This document shows, one piece after another, positions 1 to 8,249 of a DNA stretch of 64,000 nt; the stretch's first letter is position 1, and each line of letters opens with the position of its first letter. The notes below the pieces were generated by a model that searched no databases, was not told the DNA's origin, and worked only from the letters and a program-made list of their open reading frames with translations. Location of the stretch: NCBI RefSeq assembly GCF_030035605.1, contig NZ_CP106736.1, positions 558,001 to 622,000 on the forward strand. The letters are read 5' to 3'. Both the position numbers and the translations under genes were made by a program. The DNA comes from Silvimonas soli (lineage in GTDB: Bacteria > Pseudomonadota > Gammaproteobacteria > Burkholderiales > Chitinibacteraceae).

Positions 1-1634
1 GAGTAGAAGTGCGGGATGTACGCCCACTCCACGCCGTACAAGTCGTCAATGTGCACCACGCCTTGCGCGTCGCCGTGATAACGCTTGAGCAGTTCCAGAT
101 ACATCTTGCTCAGGTCGGCGCCGGTCAGCGACTGGTCGTGCTCGATGGCGTCGTGCGCTTTGAGTTCAAACTCGGCGAACATGGCTTGGCGGAAGAAGGT
201 ACCACGTAGCAATTCCAGTTCCTGACTCAACGCGAATACTTTTTCTGCCCTGGTTTTGGCGTGACTGGCAACGTAATCGGCCAGCAGCATTTCGTTGGTG
301 GTGGACGGGATTTCGGCAACAAAGATTGGGTAGTCGGCCGTTTCAAACGGCTGCGCGCCGTTAGCCAGCACGGTGTGCATGGCATGACCCCATTCGTGCG
401 CCAGAGTGGACACACTCTCGTAGCCACCATCAAAAGTCATCAACACAAACGGGTGCACGTCATATGCGGCGCCATTCATATACGCGCCTGAATGCTTGCC
501 TTGCTGTTGCAGCGAGTGCATCCAGCCTTTCTGAAAGTTGGCGCCCAGCGTCTTCACGTAGTCGTCGCCTAACGGTTGCACCGCATCCAGCGTCAGCGCT
601 TCAGCTTCGGCCAGAGAATACTGACGTGGCGGATTGGCCAGAGGTACGTAAATGTCTTGATAGCCCGCTTGCTTCAGGCCCAGCAACTTGCTGCGCAGTT
701 TGAAGTATCGATGCAGTGTGGGCAGCCCGGCATTGGCTTGGGCCACCAGCGTGGTGTACACGGCATCGGGCGTATTGCCGCCCGACAACGCCATGTCCAG
801 TGAGCTGTCATATTTTCGCGCACGGGCTTTGAATACATTGCCACGCAGATGGGCCACGTAGATCGCCCCGATAGTGCGCTCGTAAGCCTTGAATACCGGC
901 CAGAAGGCCTTGAATACCTGCTGACGCACTTTTGGATCGCGGTCGCTACGCAGGGAGACGTAGGTTTCCTGATCCAGCGTATAGACTTTGCCGCGCACGG
1001 TGATCTTGGGCCACGGCAGCTCGGCATTGGTCAGCAGGTTGTAGATGGAGCCCGCTTGTTCCAGTGGGTCATTAGCAGCGGCCAGCAGGTTTTCTTCACC
1101 TGCGCTGAGCGTGTGGGCAGACAAGCGCAGCGCGGTATGCAGCATGTAGCTGAACTTCTGTAGACCCGGCTCTTGTTTGATCCAGGTGTCGATCTTTTCC
1201 GCCCCAATCGCCGCAATTTCCGGGCTGATAAACGCCGTTGCCTGATCAACCTGGCTATCAAGCGAATAAGCCAACTGGTTGCGCGCCTGGTTGGCGTCGT
1301 CCTTGGTATTGGCATCGGCTTTCAGGCCGGAATAAACCTCCAGCCGATTGGCGCGGCGGCGGATATCGGACATGGTCTGCAAACCCTTGAGCAAACTGGC
1401 CGAACTGGTACCCAGCGTGCCTTGTAGTGCCTTCATTTTTGGCAAATCGGCCAGTAGTGCCTGGCGCTCGGTTTCCCATGCGGCGTCGGAGGGATACAGC
1501 GAAGTCAGATCCCACACTGCAGGTGGGTTGGCTGAAGGGTTGCTTTGGGTTGTAGCGGCAGAAGCAGCGAAGGCGGGGGTAACAAAAGACAGAGACGTAA
1601 AAGCGAGGGCAACAGCAAGTGCGATGCGTTTCAT
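1..1634 (-). CDS. pepF: M3 family oligoendopeptidase F-type zinc peptidase, exported (3' end beyond window)
   Basis: The gene runs off the left edge, so the C-terminus is missing; about 544 codons are visible. The N-terminus (MKRIALAVALAF, then Ala-rich to about residue 23) is a signal peptide, so the enzyme should act in the periplasm. The zinc motif HEWGH is at about residues 413-417, followed by an EIPSTTNE stretch expected to give the third zinc ligand. The last visible residues, YIPHFY, match the conserved region near the M3 active-site tyrosines. M3B enzymes cleave short peptides. The ATG at 1634 is chosen because it directly precedes the signal peptide; its ribosome site is weak. Family is secure; peptide specificity is unknown. 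Confidence 0.88.
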   Translation of the reverse strand, partial: MKRIALAVALAFTSLSFVTPAFAASAATTQSNPSANPPAVWDLTSLYPSDAAWETERQALLADLPKMKALQGTLGTSSASLLKGLQTMSDIRRRANRLEVYSGLKADANTKDDANQARNQLAYSLDSQVDQATAFISPEIAAIGAEKIDTWIKQEPGLQKFSYMLHTALRLSAHTLSAGEENLLAAANDPLEQAGSIYNLLTNAELPWPKITVRGKVYTLDQETYVSLRSDRDPKVRQQVFKAFWPVFKAYERTIGAIYVAHLRGNVFKARARKYDSSLDMALSGGNTPDAVYTTLVAQANAGLPTLHRYFKLRSKLLGLKQAGYQDIYVPLANPPRQYSLAEAEALTLDAVQPLGDDYVKTLGANFQKGWMHSLQQQGKHSGAYMNGAAYDVHPFVLMTFDGGYESVSTLAHEWGHAMHTVLANGAQPFETADYPIFVAEIPSTTNEMLLADYVASHAKTRAEKVFALSQELELLRGTFFRQAMFAEFELKAHDAIEHDQSLTGADLSKMYLELLKRYHGDAQGVVHIDDLYGVEWAYIPHFY

Positions 1635-2081
1635 GTACAGGACTCTGGGTAAGGGTCTTGATGCGGACAAGCTGTCCTGCTGGGTTGCGGACAGCGCAGC
1701 TCAAAAAAACAGTTGAGGATTCTGCCGTAGCGCGTCCGGGTTTGTTGCAAAACTGTGTAAACACGAATTACCAGAGCTGAAAATGTTGTACCGAGGATAC
1801 GTAATGCGCCCAAGCGCCGGAATAAAAGGCCTGGCCTGGCCGTTTTGTTAACAGAGCGAATCTTTCTTGCCATCTAACCTGACCGCGCAGGGCAAATAAC
1901 ACGGCAGGCAGCAAACCCGTTCTGGCGCTGCTACGCTGGAGCAGCACCGGCCGATATTGAGCAGGCTATTGCGATGCTATTGCTGAATCCGAATCATCAA
2001 AACCAGACCGCAGACCAGACCATCTTTCACACCCGAAACGATGAGTCACCCGTCACTTCGCTCACCCATGAGGACACGGCT
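1635..2081. other. Intergenic region between divergent genes
   Basis: About 450 bases separate the leftward peptidase gene and the rightward lipoprotein gene. It should hold both promoters. Reading frames that extend into it have no codon pattern or ribosome site that would make them convincing. I see no hairpin, tRNA or repeat. Confidence 0.6.
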
Positions 2082-2543
2082 ATGGCCCAAAATAATTGGT
2101 TTGAATCTTTTAATTTGCCCGCTGGCACCAGCAAACCCCGATCCAAATGGCGCGCTGCCGTCTTTACCGCAGCACTGGCCGGGTATGCGCTAATGCTGGC
2201 TGGGTGCGCCACGGTTAGCGCGACCAGCACCCAATACGTTGGCGCGCCGCACCCGGCCCCGAGCGATCCGGCCAAGGTAGAAATCTTGCGGGCCGAACCG
2301 ACGCACCCATTTGACCGCCTAGGTGAGATCAGCGTGGATGCCTCGGTCGAGCCATCGCCACCTATCGCGGATATCGAAGCCAAAGTGCGCTCAGAAAGCG
2401 CCAAGCTCGGCGCTGATGCGGTGGTGATCGTACTGGATCGGGTTGTGCCCACCGGCGTGTACGTATCCGGCCCGTGGTGGGGGCGCAATGTGGATACCAT
2501 TACCGGGCGCAAACTGATTGGCGTGGCGATCAAGTACAAGTAG
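2082..2543 (+). CDS. Small outer-membrane-type lipoprotein of unknown function
   Basis: A 153-residue protein with a long signal sequence: a charged N-region (KPRSKWR), a hydrophobic core and the lipobox LAGC, so Cys42 should be lipidated. The mature part has short motifs FDRLGEISV and KLGADAVVIVLDRV, which look like a small alpha/beta fold in which Ala/Val-rich strands alternate with a helix. Such proteins are common but uncharacterised. The ATG at 2082 is preferred over an upstream in-frame ATG at 1974 because a GAGGAC ribosome site lies about 7 bases before it and the upstream 36 residues do not look like a signal peptide. A clear terminator follows. Confidence 0.75.
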   Translation: MAQNNWFESFNLPAGTSKPRSKWRAAVFTAALAGYALMLAGCATVSATSTQYVGAPHPAPSDPAKVEILRAEPTHPFDRLGEISVDASVEPSPPIADIEAKVRSESAKLGADAVVIVLDRVVPTGVYVSGPWWGRNVDTITGRKLIGVAIKYK

Positions 2544-2559
2544 TTTTCGCCAGCCCGCA

Positions 2560-2592
2560 AAACCGCCCGGATATGTGTTATTCGGGCGGTTT
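2560..2592 (+). terminator. Rho-independent terminator after the lipoprotein gene
   Basis: A perfect 10-bp stem, AAACCGCCCG at 2560-2569 and CGGGCGGTTT at 2583-2592, with a 13-base loop. It lies 16 bases after the lipoprotein stop codon and isolates it from sbcD. Confidence 0.8.
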
Positions 2593-2717
2593 GTCATTCA
2601 AAGGCACATCGGCGACCGCCTCAACCAGCGCGGCTCACGTAGAATCAACGCTGGCCAAAGCTGCAGCGCCCAACCACTCAGCTACGCCCTCTTCCCCAAC
2701 CAGCACAAAAGCAATCG

Positions 2718-3938
2718 ATGCGGATTCTGCATACCTCCGACTGGCATCTCGGCCAGCATTTCATGGGTAAAACCCGCCAGGCTGAGCACCAGCAATTCAT
2801 GAGCTGGCTGATCGAACAAATCACGCTACAGAGTGTGGATGTGGTGATCATTGCCGGGGACGTATTCGACACCGGCGCACCACCCAGCTACGCCCGCGAG
2901 TTGTACAGCAGCTTTATCGTGGCCATGCATGACACTGGCGCCACACTGGTCGTCCTGGGCGGTAATCATGATTCGGTGGCGACGTTGGGCGAGAGCAAAG
3001 CCTTGCTGGCGCGTTTGGGTACGCGGGTTATCCCGGCAGTGAGTGAAGACGCCGCTGACCAGGTGTTGGTGCTGTCGCAACGTGACGGCCAGCCGGGTGC
3101 GGTGCTCTGTGCGATTCCGTTCATTCGCCCACGCGATGTCATGCACAGCGTGGCCGGGCAAAGCGCGCAAGACAAACAACTGAGTCTGCAAGAAGCCATC
3201 CATCAGCATTACCAGGCTTGTTACGCCGCAGCAGTGGCAAAGCGTGATGAATTGGGCGGACAGTTGCCGATCATCGCAACCGGCCACCTCACCACCGTGG
3301 GCGCCAGCGCCAGCGAATCGGTGCGGGAGATTTACGTCGGTGCGCTGGAAGCCTTCCCCACCAATGCCTTCCCGCCTGCTGATTACATCGCGCTGGGGCA
3401 TATTCATCGTCCGCAAAAAGTGGGGGGTCTGGAACACATCCGTTATAGCGGCTCGCCGATTCCGCTAAGTTTTGATGAAGCCACTCAAACCAAAGAAGTA
3501 CTGCTGGTTGATCTGAACGCCAACGGATTGCAAAGCGTGACACCACTGCCCGTGCCCTGCTTTCAGGCAATGGCCACAGCACGCGGCACATTGGCCGATT
3601 TGACCAGCGCTTTGGCCAAAGCGGCCGTGGGTGGCACTGCCGATACCCCGGCATGGGTTGAAGTGGTCATTACCGCCGATGATTACTTGAGCGATCTGCA
3701 AAGCCGTATCGAACAAATCATTGTCGGTTTGCCGGTAGAGATATTGCGCATTCGCCGCGAGCGCGCTAACGCCGCCGCGCACCTGCAAGGCAGCGCCAGC
3801 GAAACCCTGGATGAACTGAGCCCGGATGAAGTCTTTGGCCAGCGGCTGGCCGCAGAAATGCTGGAAGAACTACTGCAAACGCAGTTACAGCAGCGCTATC
3901 GCCAGATCGTTAGCGCCTTGCAGGAGGATCAACCATGA
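2718..3938 (+). CDS. sbcD: Exonuclease subunit SbcD (Mre11-type nuclease)
   Basis: 406 residues, normal for SbcD. The metallophosphatase motifs appear in order: TSDWHLGQ (about residue 6), GDVFD, GGNHD and GHIH, which bind the two active-site manganese ions. With SbcC it forms the ATP-dependent double-strand nuclease that opens DNA hairpins and trims protein-blocked ends. The stop codon overlaps the start of sbcC (ATGA), so the two are translationally coupled in the usual order. The ATG at 2718 begins MRILHTSDWHLG, exactly the family N-terminus, although its ribosome site is poor. Confidence 0.97.
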   Translation: MRILHTSDWHLGQHFMGKTRQAEHQQFMSWLIEQITLQSVDVVIIAGDVFDTGAPPSYARELYSSFIVAMHDTGATLVVLGGNHDSVATLGESKALLARLGTRVIPAVSEDAADQVLVLSQRDGQPGAVLCAIPFIRPRDVMHSVAGQSAQDKQLSLQEAIHQHYQACYAAAVAKRDELGGQLPIIATGHLTTVGASASESVREIYVGALEAFPTNAFPPADYIALGHIHRPQKVGGLEHIRYSGSPIPLSFDEATQTKEVLLVDLNANGLQSVTPLPVPCFQAMATARGTLADLTSALAKAAVGGTADTPAWVEVVITADDYLSDLQSRIEQIIVGLPVEILRIRRERANAAAHLQGSASETLDELSPDEVFGQRLAAEMLEELLQTQLQQRYRQIVSALQEDQP

Positions 3939-6900
3939 AAATCCTCACGCTGCGTTTGAAGAATCTCAATTCGCTTAAGGGCGAATGGACTATCGATTTC
4001 ACCGCCGAACCGTTTCGCGACAACGGTTTGTTTGCCATTACCGGACCAACCGGTGCGGGCAAGACTACGCTGCTGGATGCCATCTGCCTGGCGCTGTATC
4101 ACCAGACGCCACGCATGGACACCATCTCCGCCAAAACCAACGAGGTAATGACGCGCCACACGGCGGAATGTCTGGCTGAGGTGGAGTTCGAAGTAAAAGG
4201 CCAGCGTTATCGGGCGTTCTGGAGCCAGCGGCGCTCGCGCGACAAGATTGACGGCGCGTTGCAGGCGCCGGTGGTGGAATTGGCCGATGCGCAAGGCGTG
4301 ATCCTGACTAACAAGATCAACGACAAACTCAAGCTGACCGAAACGCTCACCGGACTGGATTTCAGTCGCTTTACCAAATCCATGTTGCTGGCTCAGGGCG
4401 GTTTTGCCGCGTTTCTGGAAGCCAGCGCCAATGAGCGCGCTGCGTTACTGGAACAACTCACTGGCACCGAAATCTATGGCCGGATTTCCCAGCGTGTGTT
4501 CGAGCAAACCCGCGACGCCAAAACGGCGCTCGACCAGCTCAAAGCGCGCGCCGAAGGCGTGGAGTTATTCAGCGATGAAAGACGCGTAGAACTGACGGAA
4601 GAAGCCGCCGCGTTAGCGATCCAGGAACCCGCCCTCGCCGCGCGCCAGACTGAACTGCAAACTCAAAGGCAATGGCGTGACAGCCTGACCACGGCCACCC
4701 AACAGCAAACGCGCGCGCACTTTGCCCAGCAACAGGCTGAAGAAGCGCTGTTGGAAGCGCGTCCGCAACTGGCCCGGCTGGCGGCGAGCGAACCGGCGTC
4801 GCGCCTGCGCCCCATGTATCTGGCCTGGCAAAATGCCGGGCACACGCTTGCCGCATCGCAACGGACACTGGTCGAAACCCAAACCCGCCAGCAGCAAATC
4901 ACGGCGCAGATTCACCAATATATATGGCAGGCCACGCAGTTATCCGCGCAGATTGCCGCAGCTGCCTTGGCTGAACAAGCCCGCCTTGGCCAGCAGCAAC
5001 AGCAAGTGAACGCCGAACTGAGCGCGCGCCCGCAGCAAGCGCAATTGGGAGAACGGCTGGCAGTCTGGCGTGAACAACTGGCCGCACGCCAGCAAGCTGA
5101 CAATGAAATCGCGAGCTTGCTGGCGAAGCAACAGCAGTATCAAAACGCACTGACCGCATTCAAGGCAGATCAGGCGACGTTGGCGACGCAACTGGCCGCT
5201 GAACAAAGCCAACTCGCGGCGATACAAGCGACTGAAACCGAATACCAGGCCCAGATCAGCAATCTACTGGGCGGAAAAACCGAAGCCCGGTTACGCCAGG
5301 ATTGGCAGCAATTGCATGCGCGGCACGGCGCGTTGACGCAACTGGCGCAAGTGGCGCAAAGCCGCCAGAAACTGGTCGACGAAACCCGCCAACTCAACAG
5401 CGATATCGCCCGCCAGCAATTACTGGTCGCCGACAAAACCGGCCAGCGCGATGCCTTGCGAGCGCGGTTCAAGGATGTCAATCAGCAAGTCGTCGACAAG
5501 CAAAAATTGCTGGAGCAAGAACAACGCATTCAGGATCTGGCCGGATTGCGTCAGCAGTTGCAGCCTGGTGAAGCCTGCCCGCTGTGCGGAGCGCATGAGC
5601 ATCCGGCAGTGGCGCATTACCAGGTGCTGGACGTCTCTGACACGCGCCGCGCGCTGGAAGAAAAACGGGCCGAACTCGAACAAGTGCGCGATCAAGGCAA
5701 CAAGCTGAATGATGAACTCGCCACGCTCGGTGCGCAGATCGAACAGTGGCTACTGCGTCTGCAAGTGTTGGGCACAGAACAAGAACAGCTCGATCAGCAA
5801 TGGCAACAACTGGCACAGCAAATTGGCCAGGATTTGACCGATGCCAGCGCAGTAACCCAACAATTGGCCTTGATCGGTCAGCAACGCGACGCCGCGCAGC
5901 AGCAACTGACGCAGCTGGATGCCAGCAACGCCCAACTCGGGCAAATCCGCCAAAGCCGCGAGCGCATTGCCAGTGCGGCGCAGACGCTCACCGATCAACT
6001 GACCGCGCTGCAGCAACGCCAGCAAAACGGCGAAACCCAATTGCAGGCGTTGGTTGAACAACTGCAAACGCGCCAGACCCAACAGCAAGCGGCGCAAGCC
6101 AGCCTTAACCAGCAAATCAGCGAATTGGGTTATCCGCTGCCCACGGTCATCGCCGACTGGCTGCAACAGCGCGAGCAAGAATGGCTGCACTGGCAACAAC
6201 TGCAAGCCACTTCGCAACAACTGGATCGCGCCAGTCTGACGCAGCAATCTGCCACTCAGCACGCGCAAGAACAGGCGCAAACCTGGCAGCAACGTTGGGC
6301 CGCCTTGGCTTTGCCAGAACCCGCCGCGATTGAGCGCGCTGATAACCCGGCTGCAGCGCTGGCCAATCTGGGCAGTCAGCTGGATAGCACGCAGCAAACG
6401 GCCAGCGCGCTGAATGGCAAAGTGCAAACACTTGCTGAACAAATCTCTAGTCAAACCAGCCAGCTGGAACACGCCAGCCAGGAATGGCAACAAACACTGA
6501 CGCAAAGCCCGTTTGCTGATGAAGCCGCATGGCAAGCCGCCTTGCTGGACGATGCGCAGCAAACCCAATTGCAAACGCTCAAACAAAGCCTGGAGAAAAT
6601 CCTGACCGAGACCACCGCACTGCATAACGCAGCAGCTCAAACTCTCGCACAGTTACAAGCCACACCGCTCACTGCGCTGGACGCCACGCAACTGGAAACA
6701 CAGTGGCAAACCCTGCAAGTCGAGATCAAAACGCTGACCCAGCGCCAAGGCGAAATCCGCGCCCAGTTACAAGGTGACGAAACCCGTCGCCACAGCCAGC
6801 AAACGTTGTTTGCCGAAATCATCGCGCTGCAGGGCGATTACGATGTCTGGCAGCATCTGAACGGTTTGATCGGTTCGGCCGATGGCGCCAAATATCGCCG

Positions 6901-7357
6901 CTTTGCCCAAGGTCTGACGCTGGATCATCTGGTGCATCTGGCCAATCGCCAACTGGAGCGCTTGCATGGCCGCTATCAGCTGCTGCGCAAACGCAGCGGC
7001 GAGCTGGAAATGGAAATTGTCGATACCTGGCAAGGCGACGTCACCCGCGACACCCGCACACTCTCCGGCGGCGAGAGCTTTCTGGTCAGCCTGGCGCTGG
7101 CCTTAGCCTTATCCGATCTGGTCAGCCACAAGACCTCGATTGATTCGCTGTTTCTGGATGAAGGCTTCGGCACGCTGGACGGCGAAACGCTGGATATCGC
7201 CCTGGATGCGCTGGACAGTCTGAATGCCACTGGCAAGATGATTGGCGTAATCAGCCACGTGGAGGCGCTGAAAGAACGGATACCGGTGCAGATTCGCATT
7301 GGCAAAGGGCATGGGGTTGGGTTTTCAGCGATTGAGACTGGGTCTTTTGGGCGGTGA
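3935..7357 (+). CDS. sbcC: Exonuclease subunit SbcC (Rad50-type SMC ATPase)
   Basis: 1140 residues. The N-terminal ATPase half has Walker A GPTGAGKTT near residue 36; the C-terminal half has signature LSGGES near 1042 and Walker B LFLDEGFGTLD near 1071. Between them lie two long coiled-coil arms broken by the zinc hook CPLC (Cys548 and Cys551), where two SbcC molecules join. The arms are strikingly rich in Gln, Ala and Leu, with many QQQ runs, which also creates long meaningless reading frames on the opposite strand. It works with SbcD, whose gene overlaps by 4 bases. No terminator is evident just after the stop. Confidence 0.97.
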   Translation: MKILTLRLKNLNSLKGEWTIDFTAEPFRDNGLFAITGPTGAGKTTLLDAICLALYHQTPRMDTISAKTNEVMTRHTAECLAEVEFEVKGQRYRAFWSQRRSRDKIDGALQAPVVELADAQGVILTNKINDKLKLTETLTGLDFSRFTKSMLLAQGGFAAFLEASANERAALLEQLTGTEIYGRISQRVFEQTRDAKTALDQLKARAEGVELFSDERRVELTEEAAALAIQEPALAARQTELQTQRQWRDSLTTATQQQTRAHFAQQQAEEALLEARPQLARLAASEPASRLRPMYLAWQNAGHTLAASQRTLVETQTRQQQITAQIHQYIWQATQLSAQIAAAALAEQARLGQQQQQVNAELSARPQQAQLGERLAVWREQLAARQQADNEIASLLAKQQQYQNALTAFKADQATLATQLAAEQSQLAAIQATETEYQAQISNLLGGKTEARLRQDWQQLHARHGALTQLAQVAQSRQKLVDETRQLNSDIARQQLLVADKTGQRDALRARFKDVNQQVVDKQKLLEQEQRIQDLAGLRQQLQPGEACPLCGAHEHPAVAHYQVLDVSDTRRALEEKRAELEQVRDQGNKLNDELATLGAQIEQWLLRLQVLGTEQEQLDQQWQQLAQQIGQDLTDASAVTQQLALIGQQRDAAQQQLTQLDASNAQLGQIRQSRERIASAAQTLTDQLTALQQRQQNGETQLQALVEQLQTRQTQQQAAQASLNQQISELGYPLPTVIADWLQQREQEWLHWQQLQATSQQLDRASLTQQSATQHAQEQAQTWQQRWAALALPEPAAIERADNPAAALANLGSQLDSTQQTASALNGKVQTLAEQISSQTSQLEHASQEWQQTLTQSPFADEAAWQAALLDDAQQTQLQTLKQSLEKILTETTALHNAAAQTLAQLQATPLTALDATQLETQWQTLQVEIKTLTQRQGEIRAQLQGDETRRHSQQTLFAEIIALQGDYDVWQHLNGLIGSADGAKYRRFAQGLTLDHLVHLANRQLERLHGRYQLLRKRSGELEMEIVDTWQGDVTRDTRTLSGGESFLVSLALALALSDLVSHKTSIDSLFLDEGFGTLDGETLDIALDALDSLNATGKMIGVISHVEALKERIPVQIRIGKGHGVGFSAIETGSFGR

Positions 7358-7688
7358 TTTGGGGGTTTGGGTTCAAAAGTCAGAATGTCTTCGAATTAGA
7401 AAAGCCCTCCTTGTTAGTGAAGATTTATCACGTGAACCAGACTTAGACGCTTGCGTGGCTTGTAGCCTGCTGAAGCAATGTGGAGTCCGGGGTGGGGATA
7501 CCTCCGCTTTTCAGGCGATCAGAGTTCATCTGCCCGCCCTTGCCCACCGGTATTCCGCCCCTCATTTCTGTTTTCTTTGTAGGTGTCTTCAGGCGTTATC
7601 TTGAGCCATGTAACCCGCATGAATGCTCAATCCACGTCCTTGCCTGAGTCAATCAGTCCGCGCTTAGCACAAACAAAGTGCAGCCATT
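7358..7688. other. Intergenic region after sbcC
   Basis: About 330 bases with no convincing gene, hairpin or terminator. Short reading frames here lack ribosome sites and codon bias. The right end leads into the Fur-boxed promoter of hemP. Confidence 0.55.
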
Positions 7689-7723
7689 TTGATTTACACC
7701 CATTGCTAATGATAATAATTCTC
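7689..7723 (+). promoter_or_regulatory. Fur box overlapping the likely hemP/heme-locus promoter
   Basis: The 19-mer GCTAATGATAATAATTCTC at 7705-7723 matches the classical Fur consensus at 16 of 19 positions. A possible -35 (TTGATT, 7689-7694) and an AT-rich -10 region around 7712-7718 place the Fur box over the -10 element, the usual geometry for iron repression. The hemP start codon is at 7740. The Fur box is seen directly; the promoter boxes are approximate. Confidence 0.75.
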
Positions 7724-7739
7724 GTTTATATTTATCGGC

Positions 7740-7913
7740 ATGGACAGACGCCAACGCCCGCTTTCACCCTCAATGCCCACCGCCGTCGCACAACCGCCGG
7801 TGGTCGATAGCCGCAAGTTGCTGCAGACCGGGCAAGCGGTGGTGATCGAGCATAACGGCGTGCGTTACACCTTGCGTGAAACCCGCCAGGGCAAGCTGAT
7901 CCTGACCAAGTAA
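7740..7913 (+). CDS. hemP: Hemin uptake protein HemP
   Basis: A 57-residue protein. The C-terminal half, with VDSRKLL and then IEHNGVRYTLRETRQGKLILTK-like spacing (residues 22-57), is the hallmark of HemP, a small conserved protein encoded at the head of heme-uptake loci in proteobacteria. HemP has been linked to expression or function of heme uptake, but its biochemical role is not settled. The start ATG follows the Fur box by 16 bases and has only a weak ribosome site; an internal ATG at codon 12 is a possible alternative. The receptor gene follows after about 340 bases. Confidence 0.87.
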   Translation: MDRRQRPLSPSMPTAVAQPPVVDSRKLLQTGQAVVIEHNGVRYTLRETRQGKLILTK

Positions 7914-8249
7914 GGCCAATTTCTGAGAGCAATACTGTGTGCAAAAGATGTCGACCGGGGCGTTATCAAACCGTGCTACATGGCTTGCAAGCGACTGTTT
8001 TTCAATGAGATTGCAATAAGATACAAACAATAAGAAGCTGCGCACCCGCCGCAGGACGCAACACCTAAAAAAATCAAAATAACCGCGCATGCCAGCCGGT
8101 TCCGCGCCGCACACTTTTCATCTTTGAAAAAAGATTGAAAGTGGCCGCCGGGCAGCCAGCCGCGCAGGGCTTTGTCAGCCGCAAGTACACACATCCGCAT
8201 TAGCCGGATAGCCTGCGTGCGACCTCGCCCTCCCGCTCAAGGAACCGGC
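7914..8249. other. Intergenic region between hemP and the heme receptor
   Basis: About 336 bases without a convincing gene. Around 8011-8032 there is an AATGAGA stretch like half a Fur box, but the other half does not match, so I do not call a site. The receptor could be transcribed from hemP read-through or from its own promoter here. Confidence 0.5.

Noticed and set aside
5750..6640. A long minus-strand frame rich in Leu and Gln inside sbcC
   Set aside because: It mirrors the CAG/CAA-rich coiled-coil coding of SbcC and has no start signal.
8011..8032. A second Fur box before the heme receptor
   Set aside because: Only the AATGAGA half matches; the other half fails, giving about half of the consensus positions.
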